Shown here: positions 8,824 through 16,266 of the stretch, in pieces
Numbering within the stretch: the stretch's first letter is position 1
How the letters are laid out: every line of letters begins with the position of its first letter
NCBI GenBank assembly: GCA_002354055.1
Contig: DEKW01000002.1
Location: 1-16,284 of the forward strand
Reading direction: 5' to 3'
Length of the DNA: 16,284 bases
DNA from: Bacteroidales bacterium UBA2712
GTDB lineage: Bacteria; Bacteroidota; Bacteroidia; Bacteroidales; Paludibacteraceae
Made by a program: the position numbers and the translations under genes
The notes under the pieces: model-generated
Databases searched by the model: none
The model's input: the letters and a program-made list of their open reading frames with translations, nothing else
What the model was told of the DNA's origin: nothing

Positions 8824-8854
8824 CAAAGGTACTACAAAAATTCCATATATGAAA
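8824..8854 (-). promoter_or_regulatory. Bacteroidetes-type promoter for the barrel/giant-protein operon
   Basis: On the minus strand TACCTTTG (plus 8824-8831) matches the -7 consensus TAnnTTTG and is followed by C as in strong examples. The -33 box at a 20-nt spacing reads TTTT (3 of 4 to TTTG). Predicted transcription starts near 8817, leaving a leader of about 46 nt before 8770. Confidence 0.65.
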
Positions 8855-8880
8855 ATTTTTTGCAAAAAAAGTCAAAAAAA

Positions 8881-8912
8881 TTTGCACAATTCAAAAAAAA
8901 GCAGTACCTTTG
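8881..8912 (+). promoter_or_regulatory. Consensus Bacteroidetes promoter of tRNA-His
   Basis: TTTG at 8881-8884, a 20-nt spacer and TACCTTTG at 8905-8912, followed by CA, give a full match to the Bacteroidetes sigma-ABfr consensus. Transcription should start near 8919, about 24 nt before the tRNA. With the tRNA 3' end lost and no obvious terminator before the integrase, this promoter could also read into the element. Confidence 0.75.
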
Positions 8913-8942
8913 CACCCGCTTTTGAGAAATTGAAGCATTTAT

Positions 8943-8996
8943 GGTGGTCTTAGCTCAGTTGGTAGAGCATCGGATTGTGGTTCCGAGTGTCGTGGG
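8943..8996 (+). tRNA. tRNA-His (GTG), 3' part missing (split by integrated element)
   Basis: The cloverleaf can be laid out from position -1 to 53. G-1 is 8943, the diagnostic extra base of tRNA-His. The acceptor 5' strand GTGGTCT is 8944-8950, followed by T8 and A9. The D-arm is GCTC/GAGC (8953-8956, 8965-8968). The anticodon stem is TCGGA/TCCGA (8970-8974, 8982-8986) around loop TTGTGGT, with anticodon GTG at 8977-8979. The variable loop is GTGTC and the T-stem 5' strand GTGGG (8992-8996). The expected TTCGA T-loop, the T-stem 3' strand and an acceptor strand complementary to GTGGTCT do not follow; the sequence continues GAGCTTAAGACG. As it stands the gene cannot give a mature tRNA. Confidence 0.85.
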
Positions 8997-9016
8997 GAGC
9001 TTAAGACGAAAACTTT

Positions 9017-9049
9017 AATCCGTTGTAACTGAATAAGTTACGGCGGATT
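9017..9049 (+). other. 13-bp stem-loop in the integrase leader
   Basis: AATCCGTTGTAAC (9017-9029) pairs with GTTACGGCGGATT (9037-9049) over all 13 positions, two of them G-U pairs, around a 7-nt loop TGAATAA. The wobble pairs on the plus strand suggest an RNA structure, or an imperfect DNA inverted repeat. Confidence 0.6.
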
Positions 9050-9060
9050 TTCGGTTAAAG

Positions 9061-9082
9061 TGTCCCGAAAATGTCCCGAAAA
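9061..9082 (+). repeat. Tandem 11-bp direct repeat
   Basis: TGTCCCGAAAA occurs twice head to tail (9061-9071 and 9072-9082), about 95 nt before the integrase start. It is a candidate arm-type integrase site or regulator operator. Confidence 0.7.
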
Positions 9083-9177
9083 TTTGATTAAAAAATTCGG
9101 GCAAAAAAACGAGCAAAAGCACTAAAAATATCTGGCATCGTAACTCTGTTTTCAGCAAAGAAAATGGAGAAAAAAAA

Positions 9178-10338
9178 ATGTCAACTCTTAGTCAATTTTC
9201 ACCGCTCTTTACGGGCTATGCCCCAGCGGTAGTGAAACACATTGCGACCGGATGGTTTATTGAGTATTACGTAACCAATCCTTTCACCCAAACTTTAGAG
9301 CGTCGCAAGTTCCGGTTAAACAATCTGCGCAAGCGTTGTCGCACTGCAATGGAGTTCAAAGTGCAGGCGAACACTATCTGTAGCCAACTCAATGTGAAGC
9401 TGGCTAACGGATGGAATCCTTTTAACGAGGATGTCAAAACGGAGAACCCCGGCGCAGTACCTATTAAGATTGTTTACGAGCAGTATTTCCGTGACGTGGA
9501 AAAAGACCTCCGTCCTGATACCCTACGCGGTTATAAGGCATTCAGCCGTAGGCTTCTTGAGTGGTGTGACAAGAGAAGCCCGGATATGCTACTAAAGGAC
9601 TTCTCGGATGTAATGGCTGTCCGCTATTTGGACGAGCAGCGCCAAAAGAACAATTGGGTAAATGCCACCTTTAACAATAACCTTGTGAGCGCCCAAGCAT
9701 TCTTTACTTGGTGTGTGAAGAAGAAGTTCATCGAGAAGAACCCATTCTACGGCATTTCCAAGAAGAAGAAAGAAGCCAAGAAGCGTACCGTAATTAACGC
9801 AGACGCTCGTGCTATCATGCGTGAATGGTTTATGAATAATAACCCAGGTTATCTGCTCATCTGTGAACTGGTGTTCCAATCGCTGATCCGTCCGACCGAA
9901 ATCAGCAAACTGCGCGTGAGTGACGTAGATTTGGAGCACAAGGTAATTCACTTGGATGGCAGTATAACCAAGACAAAGTACTCGCGCAAAGCCGTGCTGA
10001 GTGACGAACTGATTGAGATACTTGGACGTAACATCCAAGGAGCGAACCAAGATGATTACCTCATCAGTAACGGCTACCTGCCCGGCAAGGAGCCTATCAG
10101 TTCACGCATGTATCGCAAGACGTGGGACAAAATGCGTAAGCAGTGCCACCTCCCGGACACCATGCAGCTCTACTCCCTCCGTGACACGGGTATTATCAGC
10201 CTGTTCGATAATGGAGCAGACGCAAATACTGTCAAGGGAGCAGCAGACCACCACAACCTCAACATTACGTCCATCTACTGTGATCACGTGGATGACAACC
10301 TTGTTGAGAAAGTCCGCAAGCACTCGGCTAAGTTCTAA
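9178..10338 (+). CDS. int: Tyrosine recombinase / phage integrase
   Basis: Protein of 386 residues expected to integrate and excise the element by strand exchange at the tRNA-His site. An N-terminal region (1-90) with basic clusters is the likely arm-binding part. A SAM-like core-binding domain follows (about 92-195; T-L-R-G-Y-K...R-L-L-E-W). The catalytic domain (about 200-386) shows Arg238 in S-L-I-R-P-T-E, a beta-hairpin lysine at Lys265 or Lys267 (TKTKYSRK), Arg335 in L-Y-S-L-R-D-T, His358 in A-D-H-H-N and the nucleophile Tyr367 nine residues later. The usual histidine of H-x-x-R is Tyr332. Length and layout fit Bacteroidetes phage and mobilizable-element integrases. The start at 9178 has a GGAG 8 nt upstream; an ATG at 9164 is out of frame. 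It converges with the tail gene, 18 bp between stops. Confidence 0.93.
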   Translation: MSTLSQFSPLFTGYAPAVVKHIATGWFIEYYVTNPFTQTLERRKFRLNNLRKRCRTAMEFKVQANTICSQLNVKLANGWNPFNEDVKTENPGAVPIKIVYEQYFRDVEKDLRPDTLRGYKAFSRRLLEWCDKRSPDMLLKDFSDVMAVRYLDEQRQKNNWVNATFNNNLVSAQAFFTWCVKKKFIEKNPFYGISKKKKEAKKRTVINADARAIMREWFMNNNPGYLLICELVFQSLIRPTEISKLRVSDVDLEHKVIHLDGSITKTKYSRKAVLSDELIEILGRNIQGANQDDYLISNGYLPGKEPISSRMYRKTWDKMRKQCHLPDTMQLYSLRDTGIISLFDNGADANTVKGAADHHNLNITSIYCDHVDDNLVEKVRKHSAKF

Positions 10339-10344
10339 GAGATT

Positions 10345-10373
10345 GGCGGTCGGGGATTAGTCCTCGACCAGCC
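10345..10373. terminator. Hairpin between convergent integrase and tail genes
   Basis: GGTCGGGGA (10348-10356) pairs with TCCTCGACC (10361-10369) over nine positions, one G-U, with loop TTAG. GGC/GCC (10345-10347, 10371-10373) extends it past a bulged A. The stop codon of the minus-strand tail gene lies in the loop. No T-tract follows on either strand, so a classic intrinsic terminator is not shown; a bidirectional end-of-transcript structure is likely. Confidence 0.5.
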
Positions 10374-12180
10374 AAAACTCCCCTTTCATCAGCTCTGACA
10401 TACCATTTTCCGTGAAGGTAGCGGTTATCTTCTCGCAGATATACCGCTGACCATGGATGATGAACAGCGAACGAACATTCGGGATATCTTTCGCAAGGAA
10501 CTTGAACTTGTATTTCTTATTGGATGCTATACGGTGCGTACTGGCATTTGATCCGAACAAGTTAGAGCGCAGGCGCATACTCAAGCCTGTCAGCTCAAAG
10601 TCCATTTCACGCGGGTACGTCAGCACATTGTCAATCACCGGAAACAGTAACTTCCCGCGCATAGCATTATGGGTGCTACCCGTCCAGAAGCCCATATACA
10701 ACTTGTCAAAGTACTCTACCGACCTTTCACTTTCGCCTGCCGATAACTTCTTATCGGCATAGTCCCATGGTATCGTATTATTGGCACCGTTCAGGTACTC
10801 GCCACATTCCAAGAAGAAGGCATTGCCTTTGAATTGACCATCAGCGTATGCTTCATCGATCCATACCGGCACAATCTTCATTTCAATCGTCTCTGCATTC
10901 TCATCGACGATAGAGTCACCAAACATATTGACCGGCTCCAAAGTGTTCAGATAGCGGGTATTACCGGACAAATTGGCAGGCTGATTAGGGTCAGCCAAAT
11001 ACGAGCCATAGTTGCGCAATACAAAGTAAGTATCTTCATTCCGGCAATAATATAGAAAGCTTGGACTCCAGCCGTTGTATTCTTCCTGCACATAGTCCGC
11101 TGCGCCTCTCATCTCCACATAGAGACGCTGCGCCCCATTAACCTCTTTGTAGAATTTGCCATGATTATACGTTCCCAAGCTATAGGACAAAATAACGTCC
11201 TGCGTTTTCATCATGTCAACGAACCATTTGCAGGAATAGTATTTCCATTTCCGGAGGTTACACTCTGCAAATTTGAGGTTGACGTATTCCCTGTATTTAC
11301 AAGAACCAGCATCCTCCACGGTTGAGGAGAACTCGTCCACGATGTTCGTTAACTCAACTGTACCAGCCGAAGCAATCGCTTCCGTCGAGAAGCGGAACGA
11401 TATATGCTTCGTAACATGATCGATGTCGAACTCTCCATTGAGGAAATATTCCAATTGCTCAAACAGCTCTGTGAGCGTCCAGTGCGGCAAAGCCGTTGCC
11501 CAGTTGAAACACTTCCACGCATATGGGAGCGTATTGCATACGACAAGGTAGCGATATTGACTATCCATCAGCTTTGAGAAATCATACGAATAGCCGACCG
11601 CGTTGCAGATCTGCTCTAGGAGATAAATGAGATACGGCTGGAACGACAGTCCACGCGTATCGTAATACCACGACGTAGGCCAGTTGTCTGTATCGTTGGT
11701 GCGGTTCTGAAGGTTGCCGGTGGAGTTATTGACCCACGGCAAAGCAAGATAATTAAGCCCATTACTTATGCTATGCGCTATGTGCGAATTAGCAGGAAAC
11801 GAGGACGGCGAAGTATCCGGATAGCCAAGGCTCATTTCATTGATATAGATGATATCGAAATCATCGGCATAGTTCGAGACGGACTTGCCTTCAAGGAACT
11901 GCGTCTTAACCTCAATATCGCTTATCTCCGTGATAGTGATAGAGCCGTGACGATAGAATAATCCATTCCTAATCTCACAGTCAAAAAGAAGTTTCTGCGC
12001 CACTACGTCCTTGCGGTTTATATGCCCGAAAATAGCTAAGTTTTCAGGACATCCGGCAAGAGGGAACGTAATCGACAAGGAATAACTGTCAGCACCGGAG
12101 AAATACCGATTTTCGCTAACGAAATCGAATGACGTGCCTTTCTTGAGCACGGCTAATTTATTGTCCACATATATCTCCAT
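10357..12180 (-). CDS. Phage tail protein encoded after the tape measure (tail tip / distal tail candidate)
   Basis: Protein of 607 residues with no signal peptide or membrane segment. It is rich in predicted beta strands and aromatic residues, as expected of a tail-tip, distal-tail or hub protein. I recognise no catalytic motif. The N-terminal stretch (about 1-95; SLSITFPLAGC and VAQKLLFDCEI) looks like a compact beta domain. The middle (about 225-300) and long C-terminal part have no domain I can name. The start overlaps the stop of the tape-measure gene by one base (TAATG), which implies translational coupling. In siphophage-type tail modules this position usually encodes the distal tail protein or another baseplate component. 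It could instead be a receptor-binding tail protein. The tail function is inferred mainly from position. Confidence 0.75.
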   Translation of the reverse strand: MEIYVDNKLAVLKKGTSFDFVSENRYFSGADSYSLSITFPLAGCPENLAIFGHINRKDVVAQKLLFDCEIRNGLFYRHGSITITEISDIEVKTQFLEGKSVSNYADDFDIIYINEMSLGYPDTSPSSFPANSHIAHSISNGLNYLALPWVNNSTGNLQNRTNDTDNWPTSWYYDTRGLSFQPYLIYLLEQICNAVGYSYDFSKLMDSQYRYLVVCNTLPYAWKCFNWATALPHWTLTELFEQLEYFLNGEFDIDHVTKHISFRFSTEAIASAGTVELTNIVDEFSSTVEDAGSCKYREYVNLKFAECNLRKWKYYSCKWFVDMMKTQDVILSYSLGTYNHGKFYKEVNGAQRLYVEMRGAADYVQEEYNGWSPSFLYYCRNEDTYFVLRNYGSYLADPNQPANLSGNTRYLNTLEPVNMFGDSIVDENAETIEMKIVPVWIDEAYADGQFKGNAFFLECGEYLNGANNTIPWDYADKKLSAGESERSVEYFDKLYMGFWTGSTHNAMRGKLLFPVIDNVLTYPREMDFELTGLSMRLRSNLFGSNASTHRIASNKKYKFKFLAKDIPNVRSLFIIHGQRYICEKITATFTENGMSELMKGEFWLVED

Positions 12181-15100
12181 TATCTTCTTGATTTAGGGGT
12201 TTTGTTACGCATTAACTGTTCATACTCATCTTGGGCTTTCTTGATGCCCGTGTCACCGGTAACGGTGTTCACAGTCACAAACGGCTCATGCAACCGTACA
12301 TTCATTTCGTTGACGGAGCGTGATAAGGCTTGCGACGCGGCAGCGACTGCAAGCAGTTCGCCATTAGAGGAAGCCTGTGCCATTCGTTGGGGAGCCGTGA
12401 TAGACTGCGAAACATCCGAAGCAGACAAGCGCCCGATGGTGTTGGTACGCTGGGCATAATCGAGTGTTTCAATCATAGCCCGTGCTTGGGGATTGCGGAG
12501 CAAGTCTTGACTTGCTACCCATTCCCCTGCATGGACGATACCGGCAGGTTCGTCCTTGCGTCCGGGTTTGGTGAAGCCTCCTTCCATATAGCCCTGCGCC
12601 TCGGACGCCTGTTGTTGCTTCTTGATGGAAGCAATCTGAATAGCTCCAGCGGCTACAGCCATAGCAGCTGCTATAGGTGCCATGATGAAGCCGACCATCG
12701 GAATTGCAGCAGCCGAGGAGTAAGCAGAGATAGCAGACATGGCTGTTTGTGCCACGGCTTGCAGGACCTGCATGGCAAACATCTTCCTGTTTGCTTCCTG
12801 CTTAGCCTTACCTATCTCCGCTTGCTTCTGCTGCTCCAGAGCGACCTCTTGCGACTTATTTCCCTCCGCATACGAGATTTCCCGGTCATACTTCCTTTCT
12901 ATCTGAGCCGTTTGGATATCCAATTCGGCTTGGATGATTTCCGACAAGCCGGAGAAGATGGCTCCCATCTGATTTACGATCGTTGAGAACGATTCGGTCA
13001 TGGCTTTGCCTGCATCGGACTCCAGCCATGCGATGCTATCGTCAATGGCTCCCCGGAAGGACTTTTTAAGTTCCTTCGCTTCACGCTTGTTATACTTGCG
13101 TGCTAACTGATACTTGGCTTCGTAGAAAGCGCGTTCAACGCGTAGCCTATCACGTTTACTGTCACCGGCAGCCTTCAGCATCTGCCTATATACCAACTCC
13201 AGGTTCTGCATGTCCCGTTGGTAGGACTCGTCGTCCGTAATGCGGAAGCCTTTGGTGAAATACGCTTGGCGCATTTTCTCCTGCGCTTGCCGGGCTTCCT
13301 GCAAGTGCTTCTGTTGGTATTTGAGCGATGTATCGTGATAGTGTTTCTCTGCGCGTAGCTTCTCTTTGGATCCGTCCTCATACAGACTTGCCACTTTGCG
13401 CAAGTGCTCCAGTTCAGCCAACTCGATTGCATTCTGGTACTGACGTGCGGAGAGTTCCCCATCCATATACCTTTGCTGAAGAATAGCCATCACTTCTTTA
13501 TAAGCCACTTCCTCCTGCTGCACCGTCCCCTCAATGGCATTCTGGCGCTGCTTCTTGAGTGCTTCCTGATAAGCAGCTTCAATGGTCACTTCCTCGTTAC
13601 CGACCAAGTCCTTGTGCAACAACTTGCGCCTATTATACTCGACCTCAATCTCCAGCATACGTTGGGTGTAGGCTTCATAGTCCTTCTCTCCCTTTGCGTA
13701 TGCTATACGAATAAGAGCCTGCTCGCGCTCGCGCCAATCATCTTCTGCTTGGAACTTGTTCCCCTTACCAGCTTTTTTATCGTCGTCACCGTCAGGTGCG
13801 CCACCACCGGAGGTAGATGCCTTTACAGGGTCTGGTGCTTTAATGCTGATACCATTAGCCACGTCCTCCAGTTCCTGCCATTCTTTTTGTAGCTTTCGAA
13901 GATGATGCTTATAGTTACTAATCCACTTGTTGTTTTCCTTAATAGCCTTCTTGACATTCTCCTCACTTGAGTAGCCTGACTTCTTCGCAAGCATGTCCTT
14001 ATAATACCGGTTCATGTCCTCCCACTCATCAATCTTGGATTGGATTTCTTTCATCTCATCCTCGATAGGTATCTGCTTGGTGGCTATCTCCTCCAGTTTC
14101 TCCTGATTCATCTTCATACGGATGGACTCTTTGAGGGAAACGAGGTAGTTATCGAGGGCTTCCTTATTGTTATTGATCAGGACGCCCTCATCTGTCAGCG
14201 AAGCATGATAGTCCGGGACAAGTTCCTTCAACTGTTTCAATGCTTCTCGGCGCTTTTCAAGGGAAAGGTTGCTATTATTGACAACCTTTGTAAGGCTGTT
14301 CACAGCCGCTGATTCCTTCGCGTATTCCTCCACAATGGCTTTATTGTGGTCATCAATCTGCTTCTGAATACGCAACTGTCTTTCCTGTTCAGCCGTGAGC
14401 TTCTTCTGCTCTTTGGCTGCATCCTTACTGTTCTTGAAAAGCGAATACAGTGCTACGCCAACCCCGACCACAGCACCAGCCACCAAGCCCCAAGGATTCA
14501 TCATCATGGTTGCATTCAGCAGCTTCATTGCTGCGTTTGCCCGGACGACGTTGCCGGTCATCCGGTTATAAGCGACGGACGCCGCAAGAACAGCGACCTT
14601 GTGCACATGCAGCGCAGCCGTTTTTATGGCTATAAATGCTGCGTGCAGCTTCTCCTTAATCAGTGCGAGATTGACTGCGACGGTGTAAGTAGCAACAGCG
14701 GCAGCAAGGGAAAGAATAGCGGTTTTATGCTCCTTGATGAATTTCACCAACTGAAGCATTACGCGCATTGTTGCAGACGTAGTTGAAATGAAGTGCCGCA
14801 TTACCGGCATCAGTTCCTGACCCAAGGAAATAGCCATCTCTTGAAAGCCTTTGCGAGCTTTGTCCAAACCTGCCTGAACAGTATTGTTCTGCACCTCAAA
14901 CTCTTTGGTGACGGACGTTGCCTCATCAAAGGCTTTGGCAGCCTCCTGCTGCTCCCAGATAAGCATATCGACGTTACCAGCAAGTGCCGAAATGACCGCG
15001 GAAGCGCGAGCGCCGTTCTCGCCCATGTCTGCAAAGACAGGGGCCAGGACGGACATATCGCCTAACTCGTTCAAGCGGTTGAGCAACATCAATAGACCCT

Positions 15101-16214
15101 CGTTGGTCGAAGACTTGAGGGCCGCGTTAAACTTTTCAAGATCCATGCCCGTCGCCGTGGCAATTTTCTCTGTGTTCTTGAAAAGGTTCATGATAAGTTT
15201 GGAGAGAGCCGTGGCTGACATTTCAACCTTCTGTCCTTGGGAATCAAGAACAGCGCCAAAGGCCATGACTTGAGGAACGGTCATACCGGCTTGAGCGCCA
15301 ACACCTGCAAGTCGTTGGCCGAACTGGGCAAGGTATGAAGCTCCAGCCGTGCAGTTCTGTGACAGTTCATTGATCACGGAGCCCACAGCAAGGAGCGACC
15401 GTTCCGTGCCGAGCCGTTCTTCATCCCCAAATATGGACGTTAGTTTAGAAAGTTGCAATGTCGCCCCATCTCCAAGCTCATCCAACGCTACATTGATTTG
15501 GTCAGCCGCCTTTACGAAGCCAAGAACGTCCTCCTCGGAAGATTTACCGAGGCGGCCGGCTTCTTGTGCGAGGCGATTGAGTTCCTCGCGCGGAGAGCGT
15601 GTGTCGATCTTCTTAAACTGTTCGTTTAGATGTTCGACCTGCTCAGCGGTCATGCCGGTGTACTTGCGGACAGATGCCATTTCCTGCTCCATTTCAGCAT
15701 ACATCTGCACAGCCTTCTTTCCTGCCATGACAGCGCCCGTCAGGGCAGCGACACCACCGACGGCAACAGTCTGCCACTCTTGCCACTTGCTATTGAACCG
15801 CTCCAAGAATGTTTGCGATTTGGCGAGTTCTCCGTTAACGCGGGCAATCTCCTCCTTTACCAATCGTATTTTCTGCGCTTGTGCAGTCCAGGCATCAGAG
15901 CCACGCTCCATATAGTCCAACTGTTTGTTGAGCGTCTGGAGCGTTTTCTGCAACTCTTTCGGGGTTGCTTTATCAAGACGCCGGAGGACGTTATCGACCT
16001 GCATGGTGGATGACTCCATTTCCTTAATCTGACGATTGGTGTCCCGGAGTTCTTTCCGGAGTTTTTGCAGGGTGAGTTTGTCACCGGCTGCAGCTGCTTT
16101 GGCAATCTGCTCGGAGAGGTCAAGCGCATGCTTCTTGAGGTTGGCGAGCGTCTCGGCTGCCTGCTGTCCGTTTATCATTAGATTGACGGACGTGTTTGTT
16201 GCGTAATCTGACAT
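12180..16214 (-). CDS. Phage tail tape measure protein (TP901 family)
   Basis: Protein of 1344 residues from ATG at 16214 (MSDYATN). An upstream in-frame ATG at 16271 would add 19 residues (MSFRVSY...) but crosses the promoter at 16235-16242. Residues about 20-145 are coiled coil. About 155-490 match the TP901-type tape-measure core, with MEQEMASVRKYTGM, LNRLAQEAGRLGKS, DQINVALDELGDGA and ISLGQELMPVM. Hydrophobic segments lie at about 500-550, 576-593 and 1145-1197. Long charged coiled coils fill about 605-785 and 820-1050, split by a Gly/Asp/Lys linker (about 800-818). The C-terminal part has GGFTKPG...EPAGIVHAGEWV (about 1212-1233), a motif shared by many tape measures. The protein sets tail length and is ejected at infection. 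By the usual rule of about 0.15 nm per residue, a tail of very roughly 200 nm would be expected (inference). Confidence 0.95.
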   Translation of the reverse strand: MSDYATNTSVNLMINGQQAAETLANLKKHALDLSEQIAKAAAAGDKLTLQKLRKELRDTNRQIKEMESSTMQVDNVLRRLDKATPKELQKTLQTLNKQLDYMERGSDAWTAQAQKIRLVKEEIARVNGELAKSQTFLERFNSKWQEWQTVAVGGVAALTGAVMAGKKAVQMYAEMEQEMASVRKYTGMTAEQVEHLNEQFKKIDTRSPREELNRLAQEAGRLGKSSEEDVLGFVKAADQINVALDELGDGATLQLSKLTSIFGDEERLGTERSLLAVGSVINELSQNCTAGASYLAQFGQRLAGVGAQAGMTVPQVMAFGAVLDSQGQKVEMSATALSKLIMNLFKNTEKIATATGMDLEKFNAALKSSTNEGLLMLLNRLNELGDMSVLAPVFADMGENGARASAVISALAGNVDMLIWEQQEAAKAFDEATSVTKEFEVQNNTVQAGLDKARKGFQEMAISLGQELMPVMRHFISTTSATMRVMLQLVKFIKEHKTAILSLAAAVATYTVAVNLALIKEKLHAAFIAIKTAALHVHKVAVLAASVAYNRMTGNVVRANAAMKLLNATMMMNPWGLVAGAVVGVGVALYSLFKNSKDAAKEQKKLTAEQERQLRIQKQIDDHNKAIVEEYAKESAAVNSLTKVVNNSNLSLEKRREALKQLKELVPDYHASLTDEGVLINNNKEALDNYLVSLKESIRMKMNQEKLEEIATKQIPIEDEMKEIQSKIDEWEDMNRYYKDMLAKKSGYSSEENVKKAIKENNKWISNYKHHLRKLQKEWQELEDVANGISIKAPDPVKASTSGGGAPDGDDDKKAGKGNKFQAEDDWREREQALIRIAYAKGEKDYEAYTQRMLEIEVEYNRRKLLHKDLVGNEEVTIEAAYQEALKKQRQNAIEGTVQQEEVAYKEVMAILQQRYMDGELSARQYQNAIELAELEHLRKVASLYEDGSKEKLRAEKHYHDTSLKYQQKHLQEARQAQEKMRQAYFTKGFRITDDESYQRDMQNLELVYRQMLKAAGDSKRDRLRVERAFYEAKYQLARKYNKREAKELKKSFRGAIDDSIAWLESDAGKAMTESFSTIVNQMGAIFSGLSEIIQAELDIQTAQIERKYDREISYAEGNKSQEVALEQQKQAEIGKAKQEANRKMFAMQVLQAVAQTAMSAISAYSSAAAIPMVGFIMAPIAAAMAVAAGAIQIASIKKQQQASEAQGYMEGGFTKPGRKDEPAGIVHAGEWVASQDLLRNPQARAMIETLDYAQRTNTIGRLSASDVSQSITAPQRMAQASSNGELLAVAAASQALSRSVNEMNVRLHEPFVTVNTVTGDTGIKKAQDEYEQLMRNKTPKSRR

Positions 16215-16234
16215 AGTTTGTACTAAATTTTGTG

Positions 16235-16266
16235 CAAATGTACTATGAAGATACGAAACACGAAAA
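16235..16266 (-). promoter_or_regulatory. Candidate promoter directly upstream of the tape-measure gene
   Basis: Minus strand TACATTTG (plus 16235-16242), followed by CA, matches the -7 consensus. A 20-nt spacing gives TTTT (3 of 4) as the -33 box at 16263-16266. Predicted transcription would start about 14 nt before the ATG at 16214, so the leader would be very short. A chance match in AT-rich DNA is possible. Confidence 0.4.

Larger units (their letters stand above)
8997..9177 (+). promoter_or_regulatory. Attachment/leader region between tRNA remnant and integrase
   Basis: These 181 nt hold no convincing gene. They contain a 13-bp stem-loop (9017-9049), a partly overlapping inverted pair ACTTTAA/TTAAAGT (9012-9018 and 9055-9061) and a tandem TGTCCCGAAAA (9061-9082). 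TTTTCGG at 9048-9054 is an inverted copy of the repeat core CCGAAAA. Clustered direct and inverted short repeats beside an integrase fit arm-type integrase or excisionase binding sites (inference). No consensus Bacteroidetes promoter for the integrase is visible. Confidence 0.5.

Noticed and set aside
8771..8887. N-terminal extension of the barrel protein to an ATG at 8887
   Set aside because: It would put the coding sequence across the promoter and AT-rich spacer and place 39 residues in front of a normal signal peptide.
9164..9177. ATG at 9164 as integrase start, with the following A-run as a frameshift site
   Set aside because: This ATG is out of frame with the integrase and runs to an early stop. 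The ATG at 9178 has a GGAG at good spacing and starts a complete protein, so no frameshift is needed.
10240..10256. AGACCAC string as the missing 3' acceptor strand of tRNA-His
   Set aside because: It lies inside the integrase gene in the conserved A-D-H-H-N box and has no T-arm in front of it.
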